Notes: a model not told the origin generated them from the sequence alone. Shown: positions 1 through 6,124, counted from the first letter of the stretch. The stretch is DNA of 8,273 nucleotides from JANNMJ01 sp031397815 (GCA_031397815.1 JANNMJ010000067.1:1-8273), one strand, 5' to 3'. Made by a program: numbers and translations.

Positions 1-90
1 TCCTACTTGTCGGACGCACTCGGCTTTGAAGGCGGGCGTATATTTCTTGCGGGTGGCGGGCAAGCCGCCAATAGGCAGTTTCTCGGTCAT
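1..90 (-). CDS. IS3-type transposase, orfA-like N-terminus (runs off the left edge)
   Basis: An open frame reads leftward from an ATG at 90 and stays open to the edge, giving 30 residues. The stretch RKKYTPAFKAECVRQVG matches the start of the helix-turn-helix domain of IS3-family OrfA proteins (HTH_Tnp_1 / Transposase_8), which open with a basic residue pair and a Y-[ST]-x-x-F-K-x-E-x-V-R pattern. OrfA is the DNA-binding half of the transposase and recognises the element's ends; the catalytic OrfB would lie further left, outside the window. An inverted-repeat-like sequence at 117-143, just upstream, fits the usual IS3 layout. Whether the element is intact cannot be judged from 90 bases. I am fairly sure of the family and less sure of the subgroup. 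Confidence 0.75.
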   Translation of the reverse strand, partial: MTEKLPIGGLPATRKKYTPAFKAECVRQVG

Positions 91-116
91 GGACAACGAA
101 AGTTAAGACTTCGCGC

Positions 117-143
117 TGTCCGTTTCAACTAGACCACCCCACA
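117..143. mobile_element. Probable terminal inverted repeat of the IS3-type element
   Basis: Read inward on the minus strand from 143, the sequence starts TGTGGGGTGGTCTAG and ends AAACGGACA, about 27 bp before the leader of the orfA-like frame. IS3-family ends start with TG and often carry a GGACA-type block near the inner edge, so 143 is my best guess for the outer boundary. The partner repeat and any 3-4 bp target duplication lie outside the window, so the exact border is inferred. Confidence 0.5.
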
Positions 144-145
144 TA

Positions 146-185
146 GCCCTACCCGGCACCGCCGATGGTGCGCCGATAGTAGGGC
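146..185. other. Stem-loop next to the IS end
   Basis: GCCCTAC (146-152) pairs perfectly with GTAGGGC (179-185). Inside it CGGC-ACC (154-160) pairs with GGT...GCCG (167-175) around a six-base loop, with a two-base bulge. No T-run follows on either strand, so it does not look like a terminator. It could be the remains of a transcribed structured RNA or of another dispersed palindrome cut off by the insertion sequence. Confidence 0.4.
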
Positions 186-220
186 GGAATAACTCCGGCG
201 GGCCGTCTTCCGTACCTGCG

Positions 221-258
221 CAAAGCCCGGCCGTTGGCGGCCGGGCTTTGTTGTTTTT
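221..258 (+). terminator. Rho-independent terminator, plus strand, with no gene upstream in the window
   Basis: CAAAGCCCGGCC (221-232) pairs perfectly over 12 bp with GGCCGGGCTTTG (239-250) around a six-base loop, followed by TTGTTTTT. The T-run lies only on the plus-strand exit side, so it ends rightward transcripts. Between the IS end (about 143) and this hairpin there are only about 77 bp and no credible gene, so the transcript it serves either starts left of the IS or is a short RNA. It also separates the SDR gene from anything upstream. Confidence 0.85.
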
Positions 259-341
259 GCCCTGCTCCGGTGGCGCTTTCAGGCGCTCGGGCGGCCCTTC
301 TGCTTCTTCCCCAAAGTCACCCGTCAGCCTCTTTGTTTCCG

Positions 342-1436
342 ATGAAAATCACGCTCAAACCGCTTCATCAACAAGTTATCGTCCTTACGGGGGCGTCGTC
401 GGGTATTGGTCTGGTGACGGCGCGCAAGGCCGCCGAGCAGGGCGCGACGCTCGTGCTCGCGGCGCGCTCCGAGGAGGCGCTACAGCACCTCACGCAGGAA
501 ATCACCGATGCCGGGGGGCGCGCGACGTACGTGGTGGCCGACGTCAGTAAGGATGCCGATGTGCGGCACCTAGCGCAGGTCGCCATCGACACCTACGGAG
601 GCTTCGATACCTGGATCAACAACGCCGGCGTGAGTATGTACGGCAAGCTCGAAGAGCAGCCCGTAGCCGATATGCGCGCCCTCTTCGACACGAACGTGTG
701 GGGCGTGGTGGTGGGGTCGCTGGAAGCCGTGAAGCACCTCAAAGGCCGGAGCGGCGGCGGCGCGCTCATCAACGTCGGGTCGATTCTGAGCGAAAGCACC
801 GCCATCCTGCAAAGCATTTATTCGGCCTCGAAACACGCCGTCAAAGGCTTTACCGATGGCCTGCGGATGGAGCTGGGAATGGACGAAGCGCCCGTGAGCG
901 TGACGCTCATCAAGCCTTCGGCCATTGATACGCCGTACCCGCTGCACGCCAAGAATTACATGGACCGCGAAGCGCAGCACGCGCCGCCCGCCTACGCGCC
1001 CGATCTGGTGGCGAACGCCATCCTGCATTGCTGCGTCACGCCAACGCCGGAAGTGACCGTCGGGGGTGGCGGGAAGCTCATCACTACGATGGCGCGCCAC
1101 ACGCCGCGCCTCCTCGATTTGTTCATGGAAAAGGTCTTCGCGAAGCAGGAGAAGGCGGATTACCCACCGCGCCCGCTCGCCGAAAACGGCCTCGACCGGC
1201 CGTCCGGGCAGCTTCAGGAGCGCGGCAACTACGTGGGGCACACGCGTGAGACGTCGCTTTACACCGCCGCCGCCCTCAACCCACTCACCACGGCCGCCGT
1301 GCTGGCGGGCGGCGCGGCGCTGCTGGCGTTCTGGGCGAGCAGCCGCCGCTCCGGCACCCACTCCGCCGCCGCCGATAATGCTTCCGAGCAGCCCGATGGG
1401 CTGGCCGGGTATTACGACGGGCTGCGGCGTTGGTAG
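342..1436 (+). CDS. SDR-family NAD(P)-dependent oxidoreductase with C-terminal membrane segment
   Basis: A 364-aa short-chain dehydrogenase/reductase, which transfers hydride between NAD(P)H and a carbonyl or alcohol substrate. The Rossmann cofactor motif TGASSGIG is at residues 16-23. Arg42 after the second beta strand suggests NADP(H). NNAG is at 93-96, and the catalytic set is Asn118, Ser147, Tyr160 and Lys164 (YSASK). The sequence resembles the PRK07109-type SDRs, which carry about 80 extra residues after the core. Here that tail ends in a hydrophobic stretch (about 313-331) followed by Arg-Arg, a likely membrane anchor that would leave the enzyme on the cytosolic face. The frame is open further upstream to a TTG at 234, but that start would overlap the terminator at 221-258; the ATG at 342, directly before the conserved KPLHQQVIVLTGAS, is the credible start. 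No clear Shine-Dalgarno is seen. The substrate is unknown. Confidence 0.92.
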   Translation: MKITLKPLHQQVIVLTGASSGIGLVTARKAAEQGATLVLAARSEEALQHLTQEITDAGGRATYVVADVSKDADVRHLAQVAIDTYGGFDTWINNAGVSMYGKLEEQPVADMRALFDTNVWGVVVGSLEAVKHLKGRSGGGALINVGSILSESTAILQSIYSASKHAVKGFTDGLRMELGMDEAPVSVTLIKPSAIDTPYPLHAKNYMDREAQHAPPAYAPDLVANAILHCCVTPTPEVTVGGGGKLITTMARHTPRLLDLFMEKVFAKQEKADYPPRPLAENGLDRPSGQLQERGNYVGHTRETSLYTAAALNPLTTAAVLAGGAALLAFWASSRRSGTHSAAADNASEQPDGLAGYYDGLRRW

Positions 1437-1493
1437 GCCGCGCGGCTTTCCGGAGTTGTTTTTAAGGGATTAATTTCCGAATAGCTCGACCTT

Positions 1494-1540
1494 AAAAAAA
1501 GCGACCCACTCAGCTAATACGCCGAGTGGGTCGCTTTTTT
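1494..1540. terminator. Bidirectional terminator between convergent genes
   Basis: GCGACCCACTC (1501-1511) pairs with GAGTGGGTCGC (1524-1534). The stem is flanked by seven A residues on the left and six T residues on the right, so both strands leave the hairpin through a T-run. It lies between the end of the rightward SDR gene and the end of the leftward gene at 1593, and serves both. Confidence 0.92.
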
Positions 1541-1592
1541 ATTCTCTTTTATTCACACCGTCTCTGAGACAGAGCCGGCTACGCGCGGCCAT

Positions 1593-2090
1593 CTACTGGC
1601 AATGATCGCCGCTCGCTTTATGATTAAAAGGCCCTTCCAGGCCGATTCCGAAGCCCCGATCAATATCGCACTGGGTTGTGAGGCGGGTGAGGGAATCTTG
1701 CCGGAATTCGAGCCAGATGCGGTGGCGCCCCGTGGGTACGAGGAGCGGCACGGGCAGCACGGCCCAAATGAGCGCGCCACGCCACTTCATCCGGCCGCGG
1801 TAGCGCCAGACTTCGCGGTGGTCAGCGGGGTAGATTTTGCGTTTACGCGGTTGTCCCCACAGCTGGAGGGCGTCGGTGGTGGTGCGGATGATGCCCATCT
1901 GAGGGGGATAAGCGGCTGGGGCGTTCGACTGTGAACGCACGGCGCGCACGTCCTGCACGTACTTCTTGCCGACCATGGCCTGAATTCCGATGCAGCCGAC
2001 CGGCAAGAACAGCTCGGCGCCCACCAGCGCTACCAGCACGATAGCAGCCACCCGAATAGGCCGCAGCAGCTTAAAAACGGGGCGTTTCAT
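1593..2090 (-). CDS. Membrane-anchored or lipoprotein-like protein, possibly BamE/SmpA-like
   Basis: A 165-aa protein starting at the ATG at 2090; an in-frame GTG at 2111 would add seven residues but leaves no spacing from the upstream gene. The N-terminus has basic residues (KR, K, R, R) and then a hydrophobic stretch (about 14-32) ending in PVGC with Cys33. This is either a membrane anchor or a loose lipobox for export. Residues 70-141 show a pattern like small envelope proteins of the BamE/SmpA type: an LWGQP turn (78-81), EVWRYRG (93-99), then a strand LEFRQDSLTRL. A second hydrophobic patch (104-120) in the middle is not typical of BamE. The upstream gene (stop at 2112-2114) is only 21 bp away, so the two are probably co-transcribed. 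The fold suggestion is weak; the coding call is firm. Confidence 0.7.
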   Translation of the reverse strand: MKRPVFKLLRPIRVAAIVLVALVGAELFLPVGCIGIQAMVGKKYVQDVRAVRSQSNAPAAYPPQMGIIRTTTDALQLWGQPRKRKIYPADHREVWRYRGRMKWRGALIWAVLPVPLLVPTGRHRIWLEFRQDSLTRLTTQCDIDRGFGIGLEGPFNHKASGDHCQ

Positions 2091-2111
2091 AGGCGAAAAG
2101 ATACGCCCCAC

Positions 2112-2510
2112 TCAAATGGCGCGCATCCGGTTGCCGCGCGCCTCGTGCGTCAGCTCCACTAGTCCGAGAGCTTCCATGAGCGGCGGCACATACACGCCGA
2201 ACCGCCCGCGCAAGCCCTTTTTAAGGCCATACCAGCCCCCAACGGGGTTTTCAGCCGACCGTCCCCACGCCTCGACGGTGCCCGGCGACGGCTCCTTCTG
2301 CTCATCGGCGCCGCCGAGGTCCATCCAGTCGCCGTGGCGGCGGAGCATTTCGTGGAGGTCGGTGAGGCAGCGGGCGTCATAGAGCAGCGTCGTTTTCCCG
2401 ACGACGCATACGAGAACGTCCTGGCCGTCTTTCACGTCGCGGTACATACGGTATTCGGAGGTGTTAGGCGGCGTTTTGAGGGGCCACGGTTGGTCTTTGG
2501 TGCCGGTCAT
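2112..2510 (-). CDS. Conserved 132-aa protein of unknown function (DUF6855-like)
   Basis: A 132-aa soluble protein with no signal peptide or membrane segment. It begins MTGTKDQPWPLKTPP and has a dense, Trp/Gly-rich C-terminal half: HGDWMDLGGADEQK (59-72), GTVEAWGRSAENPVGGWYGL (77-96), RGRFGVYVPPLMEALGL (101-117) and a last block ending NRMRAI. I recall proteins with this pattern in Bacteroidota and Actinobacteria under a DUF name (DUF6855, from memory and unchecked); no function is known to me. The frame is open upstream to 2798, but that part is translated from the palindromic repeat, so the ATG at 2510 is the credible start. The downstream membrane-anchored gene follows after 21 bp, suggesting one transcript. 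No Shine-Dalgarno is seen, as is common in this phylum. Confidence 0.82.
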   Translation of the reverse strand: MTGTKDQPWPLKTPPNTSEYRMYRDVKDGQDVLVCVVGKTTLLYDARCLTDLHEMLRRHGDWMDLGGADEQKEPSPGTVEAWGRSAENPVGGWYGLKKGLRGRFGVYVPPLMEALGLVELTHEARGNRMRAI

Positions 2511-2560
2511 GGAGGTGAGAAAGAAAAAGCGAAGGGATAATATTTGCTGACGAATATAGG

Positions 2561-2750
2561 GTACCCGGGGTAGCCACGTGTGCCCGGGGTAGCCTCCGGC
2601 AACCCCGGGCTTCAAGGACAAAACCCCTTCGGGGTACCCAGCAAGCGTCCACTCAATAAAATATTTGCAATACCCCGAAGGGGTTTCATCACAGAAGCCC
2701 CGGGTTGCCAAAGCGAAGCGGCGGCTACCCGGGGAACGCGCCGGGGTACA
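2561..2750. repeat. Palindromic repeat, copy A (large imperfect inverted repeat)
   Basis: Two arms face each other across a 33-bp AT-richer spacer (2638-2670). The left arm holds two CCCGGGGTAGCC 12-mers (2564-2575, 2583-2594), then the segment 2600-2637. The right arm (2671-2750) carries the reverse complement of the same units: TACCCCGAAGGGGTTT, GAAGCC, GGGTTGCCAAAG and GGCTACCCGGGG. Each arm also folds on itself through ACCCC-TTC-GGGGT. It fills most of the gap between the divergent genes at 2510 and 2895. A related copy is at 3649-3830. Confidence 0.85.
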
Positions 2751-2894
2751 TGCCAGAGAACCCAGCAACCCAAAATCCCGCCCCTCCCCCCAACTCATTT
2801 CACCCTTTTCCCTCTATTAATTCTCCGCCCCGTATACCTATCCGGCCGCCCCGCTCACTAGGTAGTAATCCGGCGCGTGTCCCACAGCAGCTTT

Positions 2895-3614
2895 ATGAAG
2901 AATCAGCTCATCACCGACCGTCTCCGGCGCGACACCGCCGTCGCCACCCTCCTCACCCACGCCTTAGACCGGTACACCGACATCGAGTCCGACGTCGCGC
3001 CCCTGCGCGAGCAGCTCAGCGCCAACCTCCTCGCCGCCGCCGACCTCAACCACCACGCCACCGAAACCGCCGACGACGCCTCCGCCACTCCCCGGCTACA
3101 AGGCCTGCGCTCGCAGCTGACCGAGCTGCTCCAGCGCCGCATTAAAGCCCTGCGTGCGCACGCCAAAGGCCTCAAGCCCGAGCCTGACCTCGACCTCCTC
3201 GGCTCCCTCCCGACCCACTTCAGCAGCCTCAGCCGCCGCACCGACACCGAGTTTCCGCGTGAAGCTCGCCGCTTGCTCCGCCTCGGTCACGATGTGAGCG
3301 CCGACGCCCTCACCACGCGCCGCTATTCGCCAGAACACCACCAGAAAGCTGAGCAGATCCTCCATGAGCTGAGCAACACCGACGGCGCGAGCGACGAAGA
3401 AATCGCCGTCACCGGTCGCCACGCCCTCGAACGCCTCGTCAAAACCAACGACCGCCTCATCGCTGACCTCGACGAGTTTTTCGCTCTCTACAACGACCAA
3501 GACGACGTCGAAGCCCTCATGCTCTACGGCGAATGGCGCAAAGCCACCACCGTGAAGCTCCACAACGGCAAAAAAGGCAAGCGCGATCAAGCGCCCACCG
3601 AGCAAGCTGATTAG
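2895..3614 (+). CDS. All-helical protein of unknown function
   Basis: A 239-aa protein starting at ATG 2895; an in-frame GTG at 2877 would add six residues and cannot be excluded. I do not recognise the family. There is no signal peptide, no membrane segment and no cysteine, and the only Trp is at 214. Long charged amphipathic stretches (about 3-50, 66-92, 120-132, 146-160, 168-197, 203-218) predict a helical bundle or coiled-coil scaffold. There are no nucleotide-binding, nuclease or catalytic motifs. The C-terminus ends in a basic then acidic tail (KKGKRDQAPTEQAD). Codons are strongly C-biased at the third position, typical of a real gene here. It stands alone, transcribed away from the DUF6855-like gene, with related palindromic repeats on both sides. 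Confidence 0.8.
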   Translation: MKNQLITDRLRRDTAVATLLTHALDRYTDIESDVAPLREQLSANLLAAADLNHHATETADDASATPRLQGLRSQLTELLQRRIKALRAHAKGLKPEPDLDLLGSLPTHFSSLSRRTDTEFPREARRLLRLGHDVSADALTTRRYSPEHHQKAEQILHELSNTDGASDEEIAVTGRHALERLVKTNDRLIADLDEFFALYNDQDDVEALMLYGEWRKATTVKLHNGKKGKRDQAPTEQAD

Positions 3615-3648
3615 GGAGGCCGGGGCTGAATAGCTCCGTAATAAATAG

Positions 3649-3830
3649 CCCGCGTAAGCCCGGGATTGATTTCAATGAAATCAATCCCGGGCTTTTGTGA
3701 TAAAAGCCCTTTGGGGCACACATCACACGTTCGAATTAATCGTTCTAAGTACCCCGAAGGGGTTTTATCCTTGAAGCCAGGGGTTGCCAAAGGCTATCCC
3801 TGGCGGCGCGGCGGCTACCCGGGGCACACG
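3649..3830. repeat. Palindromic repeat, copy B (related to copy A)
   Basis: The left arm has the unit CCCGGGCTTTTGTGATAAAA followed by GCCCTTTGGGG (to 3717). The right arm (3749-3824) has TACCCCGAAGGGGTTTTATC, GAAGCC, GGGTTGCCAAAG and GGCTACCCGGGG, in the same order and orientation as the right arm of copy A. Segment 3749-3786 is the reverse complement of 2600-2637 at 36 of 38 positions by my count. About 30 bp of AT-rich sequence separates the arms. It fills the gap between the convergent helical-protein gene and the pseudouridine synthase. Confidence 0.85.
3656..3694. terminator. 39-nt near-perfect palindrome, possible terminator of the helical-protein gene
   Basis: A 19-nt arm beginning AAGCCCGGGATTGATTTCA mirrors its exact complement around a single central base at 3675. 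It starts 42 bp after the stop codon at 3614, and on the plus strand its last T residues continue into TTG, giving only a short T-run (CTTTTG). It could end the rightward transcript, but it also forms part of the left arm of repeat copy B, so termination may be a side effect. Confidence 0.5.
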
Positions 3831-3852
3831 CCAAGACGCCGGCCATCAAAGT

Positions 3853-4455
3853 CTAATCCCCCACATCTCCCTCCAAATCCACTCCCACCAAATGCTCCGC
3901 CACTTCCCGCCACCCCCCGGCCGGTAAATCGCCGAGCAGCATCCCTCCCACCCGCACGCGCACCAGACGGAGCGTCGGGAACCCCACGGCAGCGGTCATT
4001 TTCCGGACTTGCCGGAATTTGCCTTCATTCACCGTGATGCTCACCCACGAAGTAGGACCGTGGCGCTCGTCGCGGATTTTGCGGCCGCGGGGCGGCAGAT
4101 CGGGGGTGGTTTCGAGGCGGCGGGCGCGGCACGGCAGCGTGCGGTAAATCTCCGTGCGGTGGACGATGTCGACGCCCGCTTGCAGGGCCGCCACCGCTTC
4201 ATCGGTCATCACGCCATCGACCTGCGCGTAATATTCCTTCTCGACGTCTTTCCGCCGAATCCGCTCGCTCACTTTGCCGTCGGTGGTGAGGAGAAGGAGG
4301 CCTTCACTGTCTTCATCGAGCCGCCCGATAGACATAGTGCCCTCCGGAAAATCGCCGAGTGCGCCGAGGAATTTCTTATTCTTCTCGCCCCGCGCTTCAG
4401 ATGAAAACTGGCACAGATAACCGAACGGCTTGTAGAGGATGAAGTGGCGGTGCAT
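3853..4455 (-). CDS. rluE: RsuA/RluE-family rRNA pseudouridine synthase
   Basis: A 200-aa enzyme that isomerises a uridine in ribosomal RNA to pseudouridine. It starts directly with the catalytic-domain strand (FILYKPFGYLCQFS, 5-18) and lacks the N-terminal S4 domain of RsuA and RluB, the arrangement seen in E. coli RluE, which modifies U2457 of 23S rRNA. The catalytic motif GRLDEDSEGLLLLT has its Asp at residue 47. The second family signature, EGKFRQVRKMTAAVGFPTLRLVRVRVG, lies near 153-179. PTSW before it also matches RluE. The length fits that group. The neighbouring minus-strand peptidase gene ends 73 bp upstream with only a GC-rich repeat hairpin between, so read-through is possible. The exact uridine is inferred from the family and could differ. 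Confidence 0.9.
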   Translation of the reverse strand: MHRHFILYKPFGYLCQFSSEARGEKNKKFLGALGDFPEGTMSIGRLDEDSEGLLLLTTDGKVSERIRRKDVEKEYYAQVDGVMTDEAVAALQAGVDIVHRTEIYRTLPCRARRLETTPDLPPRGRKIRDERHGPTSWVSITVNEGKFRQVRKMTAAVGFPTLRLVRVRVGGMLLGDLPAGGWREVAEHLVGVDLEGDVGD

Positions 4456-4457
4456 CG

Positions 4458-4477
4458 GCGGGGCTGGGCGGGGCTGG
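4458..4477. repeat. Exact tandem 10-mer
   Basis: GCGGGGCTGG occurs twice head to tail (4458-4467 and 4468-4477), directly before the start codon of the pseudouridine synthase (4455). It occupies the place of a ribosome-binding region on the minus strand (CCAGCCCCGC), which contains no Shine-Dalgarno-like sequence. Confidence 0.6.
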
Positions 4478-4507
4478 ACGGGTTTTGGAGGCGGATTAAC
4501 GCGGCGC

Positions 4508-4532
4508 GGGCGGGCGCAAGGCCCGCCCCTAC
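4508..4532 (-). repeat. Short palindromic repeat GTAGGGGCGGGCC, copy 1, overlapping a stop codon
   Basis: On the minus strand it reads GTAGGGGCGGGCCTTG followed by CGCCCGCCC: an 8-bp perfect stem (4508-4515 with 4521-4528) and a 5-nt loop. It differs from copy 3 at one of 25 positions. Its TAG (4529-4531) is the stop codon of the peptidase gene. With no T-run after the stem it is a poor terminator but could stabilise the mRNA end. Confidence 0.8.
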
Positions 4533-6082
4533 TTGGTTTCCAGAATAAAAATGTTTTTCCGCAGCAGTTCGACCTTCTGCGGCAGCGTCAGATTTTCAAG
4601 TGAATACGTGAAGTTGGGGTACGTGAAATTGTCGATATTCTTGAGAAATGCCTCCAGATACATTGCCTTCACCGCGTACCCGGCATTATCGGCCACGCCG
4701 GATTTGGCGTACACCACGCCCACCACATTCCCGGCCTCATCGATGAGCGGACCGCCTGAATTGCCGGGGTTCACGGCCGCCGATATCTGAAACTTGCTGA
4801 TATCGCCCTGCACCCCGCTGCGGGCGCTAATGATGCCTTCGGTGATCTTTATCTCATCACCCATCGCGGCCGCTACGGGGAAACCGAGCGCGTAAATTCG
4901 CTCGGCCTGCAAAACGCCGCTGGTCCGGAGAGTAAACGGCAGCGCCGCGAATTTGAGCGACGCATCCGAGAGCTTCAGCAGCGCCAAATCGTTGGACGGG
5001 TCTTTCGCGATAACCGTCGCGGTGTGGGCGGTCGTAAAATCACCGTTGATGCCTTTTACCTTCAGCTCGGTGCTGTTCTCGACGCAATGGTAATTCGTGA
5101 CCAGATAGCCGTCGGGGGAAATCAAGAAGCAGGTGCTTTGGCCTTTACCGGAGCGCTTAGAAGCATCGTGAATCGATTTTCGATTGATGGGAAATTCGAT
5201 GTTTTCCTCCTGCTTCATCGAATTAGAACATTTATCGAGGTCTTTTTTAATTTCAGCAAACGAAATCTCCTTAAACACATCGCTCGTCAGCAGGACGTAA
5301 TGGTCTTCGCCTTGACGGGTAGTAACGCTCAACTGGACCGCGGCCAGCATATTGGAACGATACGCCGATGGGCACTGGCTTTCGAGGGTAACGAGAATCT
5401 CGCCTTCCGAATACACCTTATAACGCACCACAGTGCCCATCGCCAGCGGAAACTGCCGTTGGTTGGGGAGCGTCAGGTCGGTCCGGCAATAAGAGTTAGT
5501 GCTCTGGCTGGTACGCACGAAATGAATCGTCGAGTAAGGCTGTCCTTCACTCGGAGTGCCGCCCGGAATTGGCGGTGGTGGCGGTAGCGGTAGCACTTCC
5601 ACGCGCTGCGTCTGCGCCCGAATCTTCGAGAGTAACCCTAACGCCTCGGTCCGGTTAATGGGCTTGAAATTGCCTTTTTCGCTATCGTAAAGCATAAAAA
5701 GCGCATCGCCGCTTTTAACGGCGATAGTCTGCTCCTGCGTCTCGTTGCGGGCGGGTTGTTTCTTTTCGGCCGCCCACTGACGGTCCAGCTTGAGCACTAC
5801 GTTCCCGACCGACAAAATAACGTATTTAACCGCCGAACCCGGTCCGATAATAAAAGCGGGCTGATTGAGCATCGTCACCTGAAGCTGCTCATTATTACCC
5901 GATTTCTTATCGGTGGTCGCCGTGCGAATAAAGCAAACCGACCCCGTGGCGGCCACCTGTTTCGTGCTATCTGCCTGCGCTGCGGCAGGCTTGGCACCTA
6001 GCAGCTGGAAAACGAGCATCAGCAGCAGTAAGCGAAGGCCGTATGGAAAGCCGTATGTTATGCGAGAAGTTAGCACGGGCAA
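4529..6082 (-). CDS. Secreted trypsin-like serine peptidase with duplicated N-terminal module
   Basis: A protein of about 517 aa. Residues 1-36 form a signal peptide (RITYGFPYGLR, then LLLLMLVFQLLGA, cleavage near AAAQ-A), so it acts outside the cytoplasm. Two related beta-rich modules follow (about 46-155 and 183-280), joined by a Pro-rich linker (164-177); each runs hFhRT, NQ..F, a G/S-VhhY strand and a late strand. The C-terminal domain (312-485) is a trypsin/HtrA-type protease with His332 (TNYHC), Asp365 (NDLALLKL) and Ser442 (NPGNSGGPL). No PDZ domain follows, unlike DegP. Cys318 and Cys333 sit where chymotrypsin has its Cys42-Cys58 bridge. The start is uncertain: TTG 6082 or GTG 6076, since the first in-frame ATG falls inside the hydrophobic core. 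The substrate is unknown. A terminator separates it from yidC upstream. Confidence 0.9.
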   Translation of the reverse strand: MPVLTSRITYGFPYGLRLLLLMLVFQLLGAKPAAAQADSTKQVAATGSVCFIRTATTDKKSGNNEQLQVTMLNQPAFIIGPGSAVKYVILSVGNVVLKLDRQWAAEKKQPARNETQEQTIAVKSGDALFMLYDSEKGNFKPINRTEALGLLSKIRAQTQRVEVLPLPPPPPIPGGTPSEGQPYSTIHFVRTSQSTNSYCRTDLTLPNQRQFPLAMGTVVRYKVYSEGEILVTLESQCPSAYRSNMLAAVQLSVTTRQGEDHYVLLTSDVFKEISFAEIKKDLDKCSNSMKQEENIEFPINRKSIHDASKRSGKGQSTCFLISPDGYLVTNYHCVENSTELKVKGINGDFTTAHTATVIAKDPSNDLALLKLSDASLKFAALPFTLRTSGVLQAERIYALGFPVAAAMGDEIKITEGIISARSGVQGDISKFQISAAVNPGNSGGPLIDEAGNVVGVVYAKSGVADNAGYAVKAMYLEAFLKNIDNFTYPNFTYSLENLTLPQKVELLRKNIFILETK

Positions 6083-6116
6083 AAACGGATAAGGGAAGAG
6101 GCAAAAAGCAACGTAT

Positions 6117-6124
6117 CAAAAATA
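6117..6124 (-). promoter_or_regulatory. Possible Bacteroidota -7 promoter element for the peptidase gene
   Basis: The minus strand reads TATTTTTG, an exact match to the Bacteroidota -7 consensus TAnnTTTG, 35-41 bp before the proposed start codons. No good TTG-type -33 element is seen at the expected distance, so this is a weak call. It lies downstream of the yidC terminator, where a promoter for the peptidase is needed. Confidence 0.3.

Noticed and set aside
570..1361. Minus-strand open frame (263 aa) opposite the SDR gene
   Set aside because: Arg/Gly/Val/His-rich product without motifs; the plus strand carries all SDR catalytic motifs in order.
2551..2558. Possible -7 promoter element (TATATTCG on the minus strand) for the DUF6855-like gene
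   Set aside because: It has one mismatch to TAnnTTTG and no -33 partner; too weak to annotate.
2571..2750. CRISPR array
   Set aside because: The repeated blocks are mostly inverted, uneven in spacing and nested as hairpins; there are no regular direct repeats with unique spacers and no cas genes.
2511..2798. N-terminal extension of the DUF6855-like gene to 2798
   Set aside because: The added 96 residues are translated from palindromic repeat copy A, and the conserved protein begins at the ATG at 2510.
3096..3605. Minus-strand open frame (169 aa) opposite the helical-protein gene
   Set aside because: It looks like a protein at first, but it is rich in Val, Glu, Ala and Gly as expected from the complement of C-biased codons. 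I keep the plus strand because its third-position bias and helical charge pattern are those of a real gene; this is the least certain of the strand choices.
3666..4037. Plus-strand open frame (123 aa) over repeat copy B and the end of the pseudouridine synthase
   Set aside because: It is built from repeat sequence and the complement of the rluE-like gene, with a Pro-rich low-complexity product.
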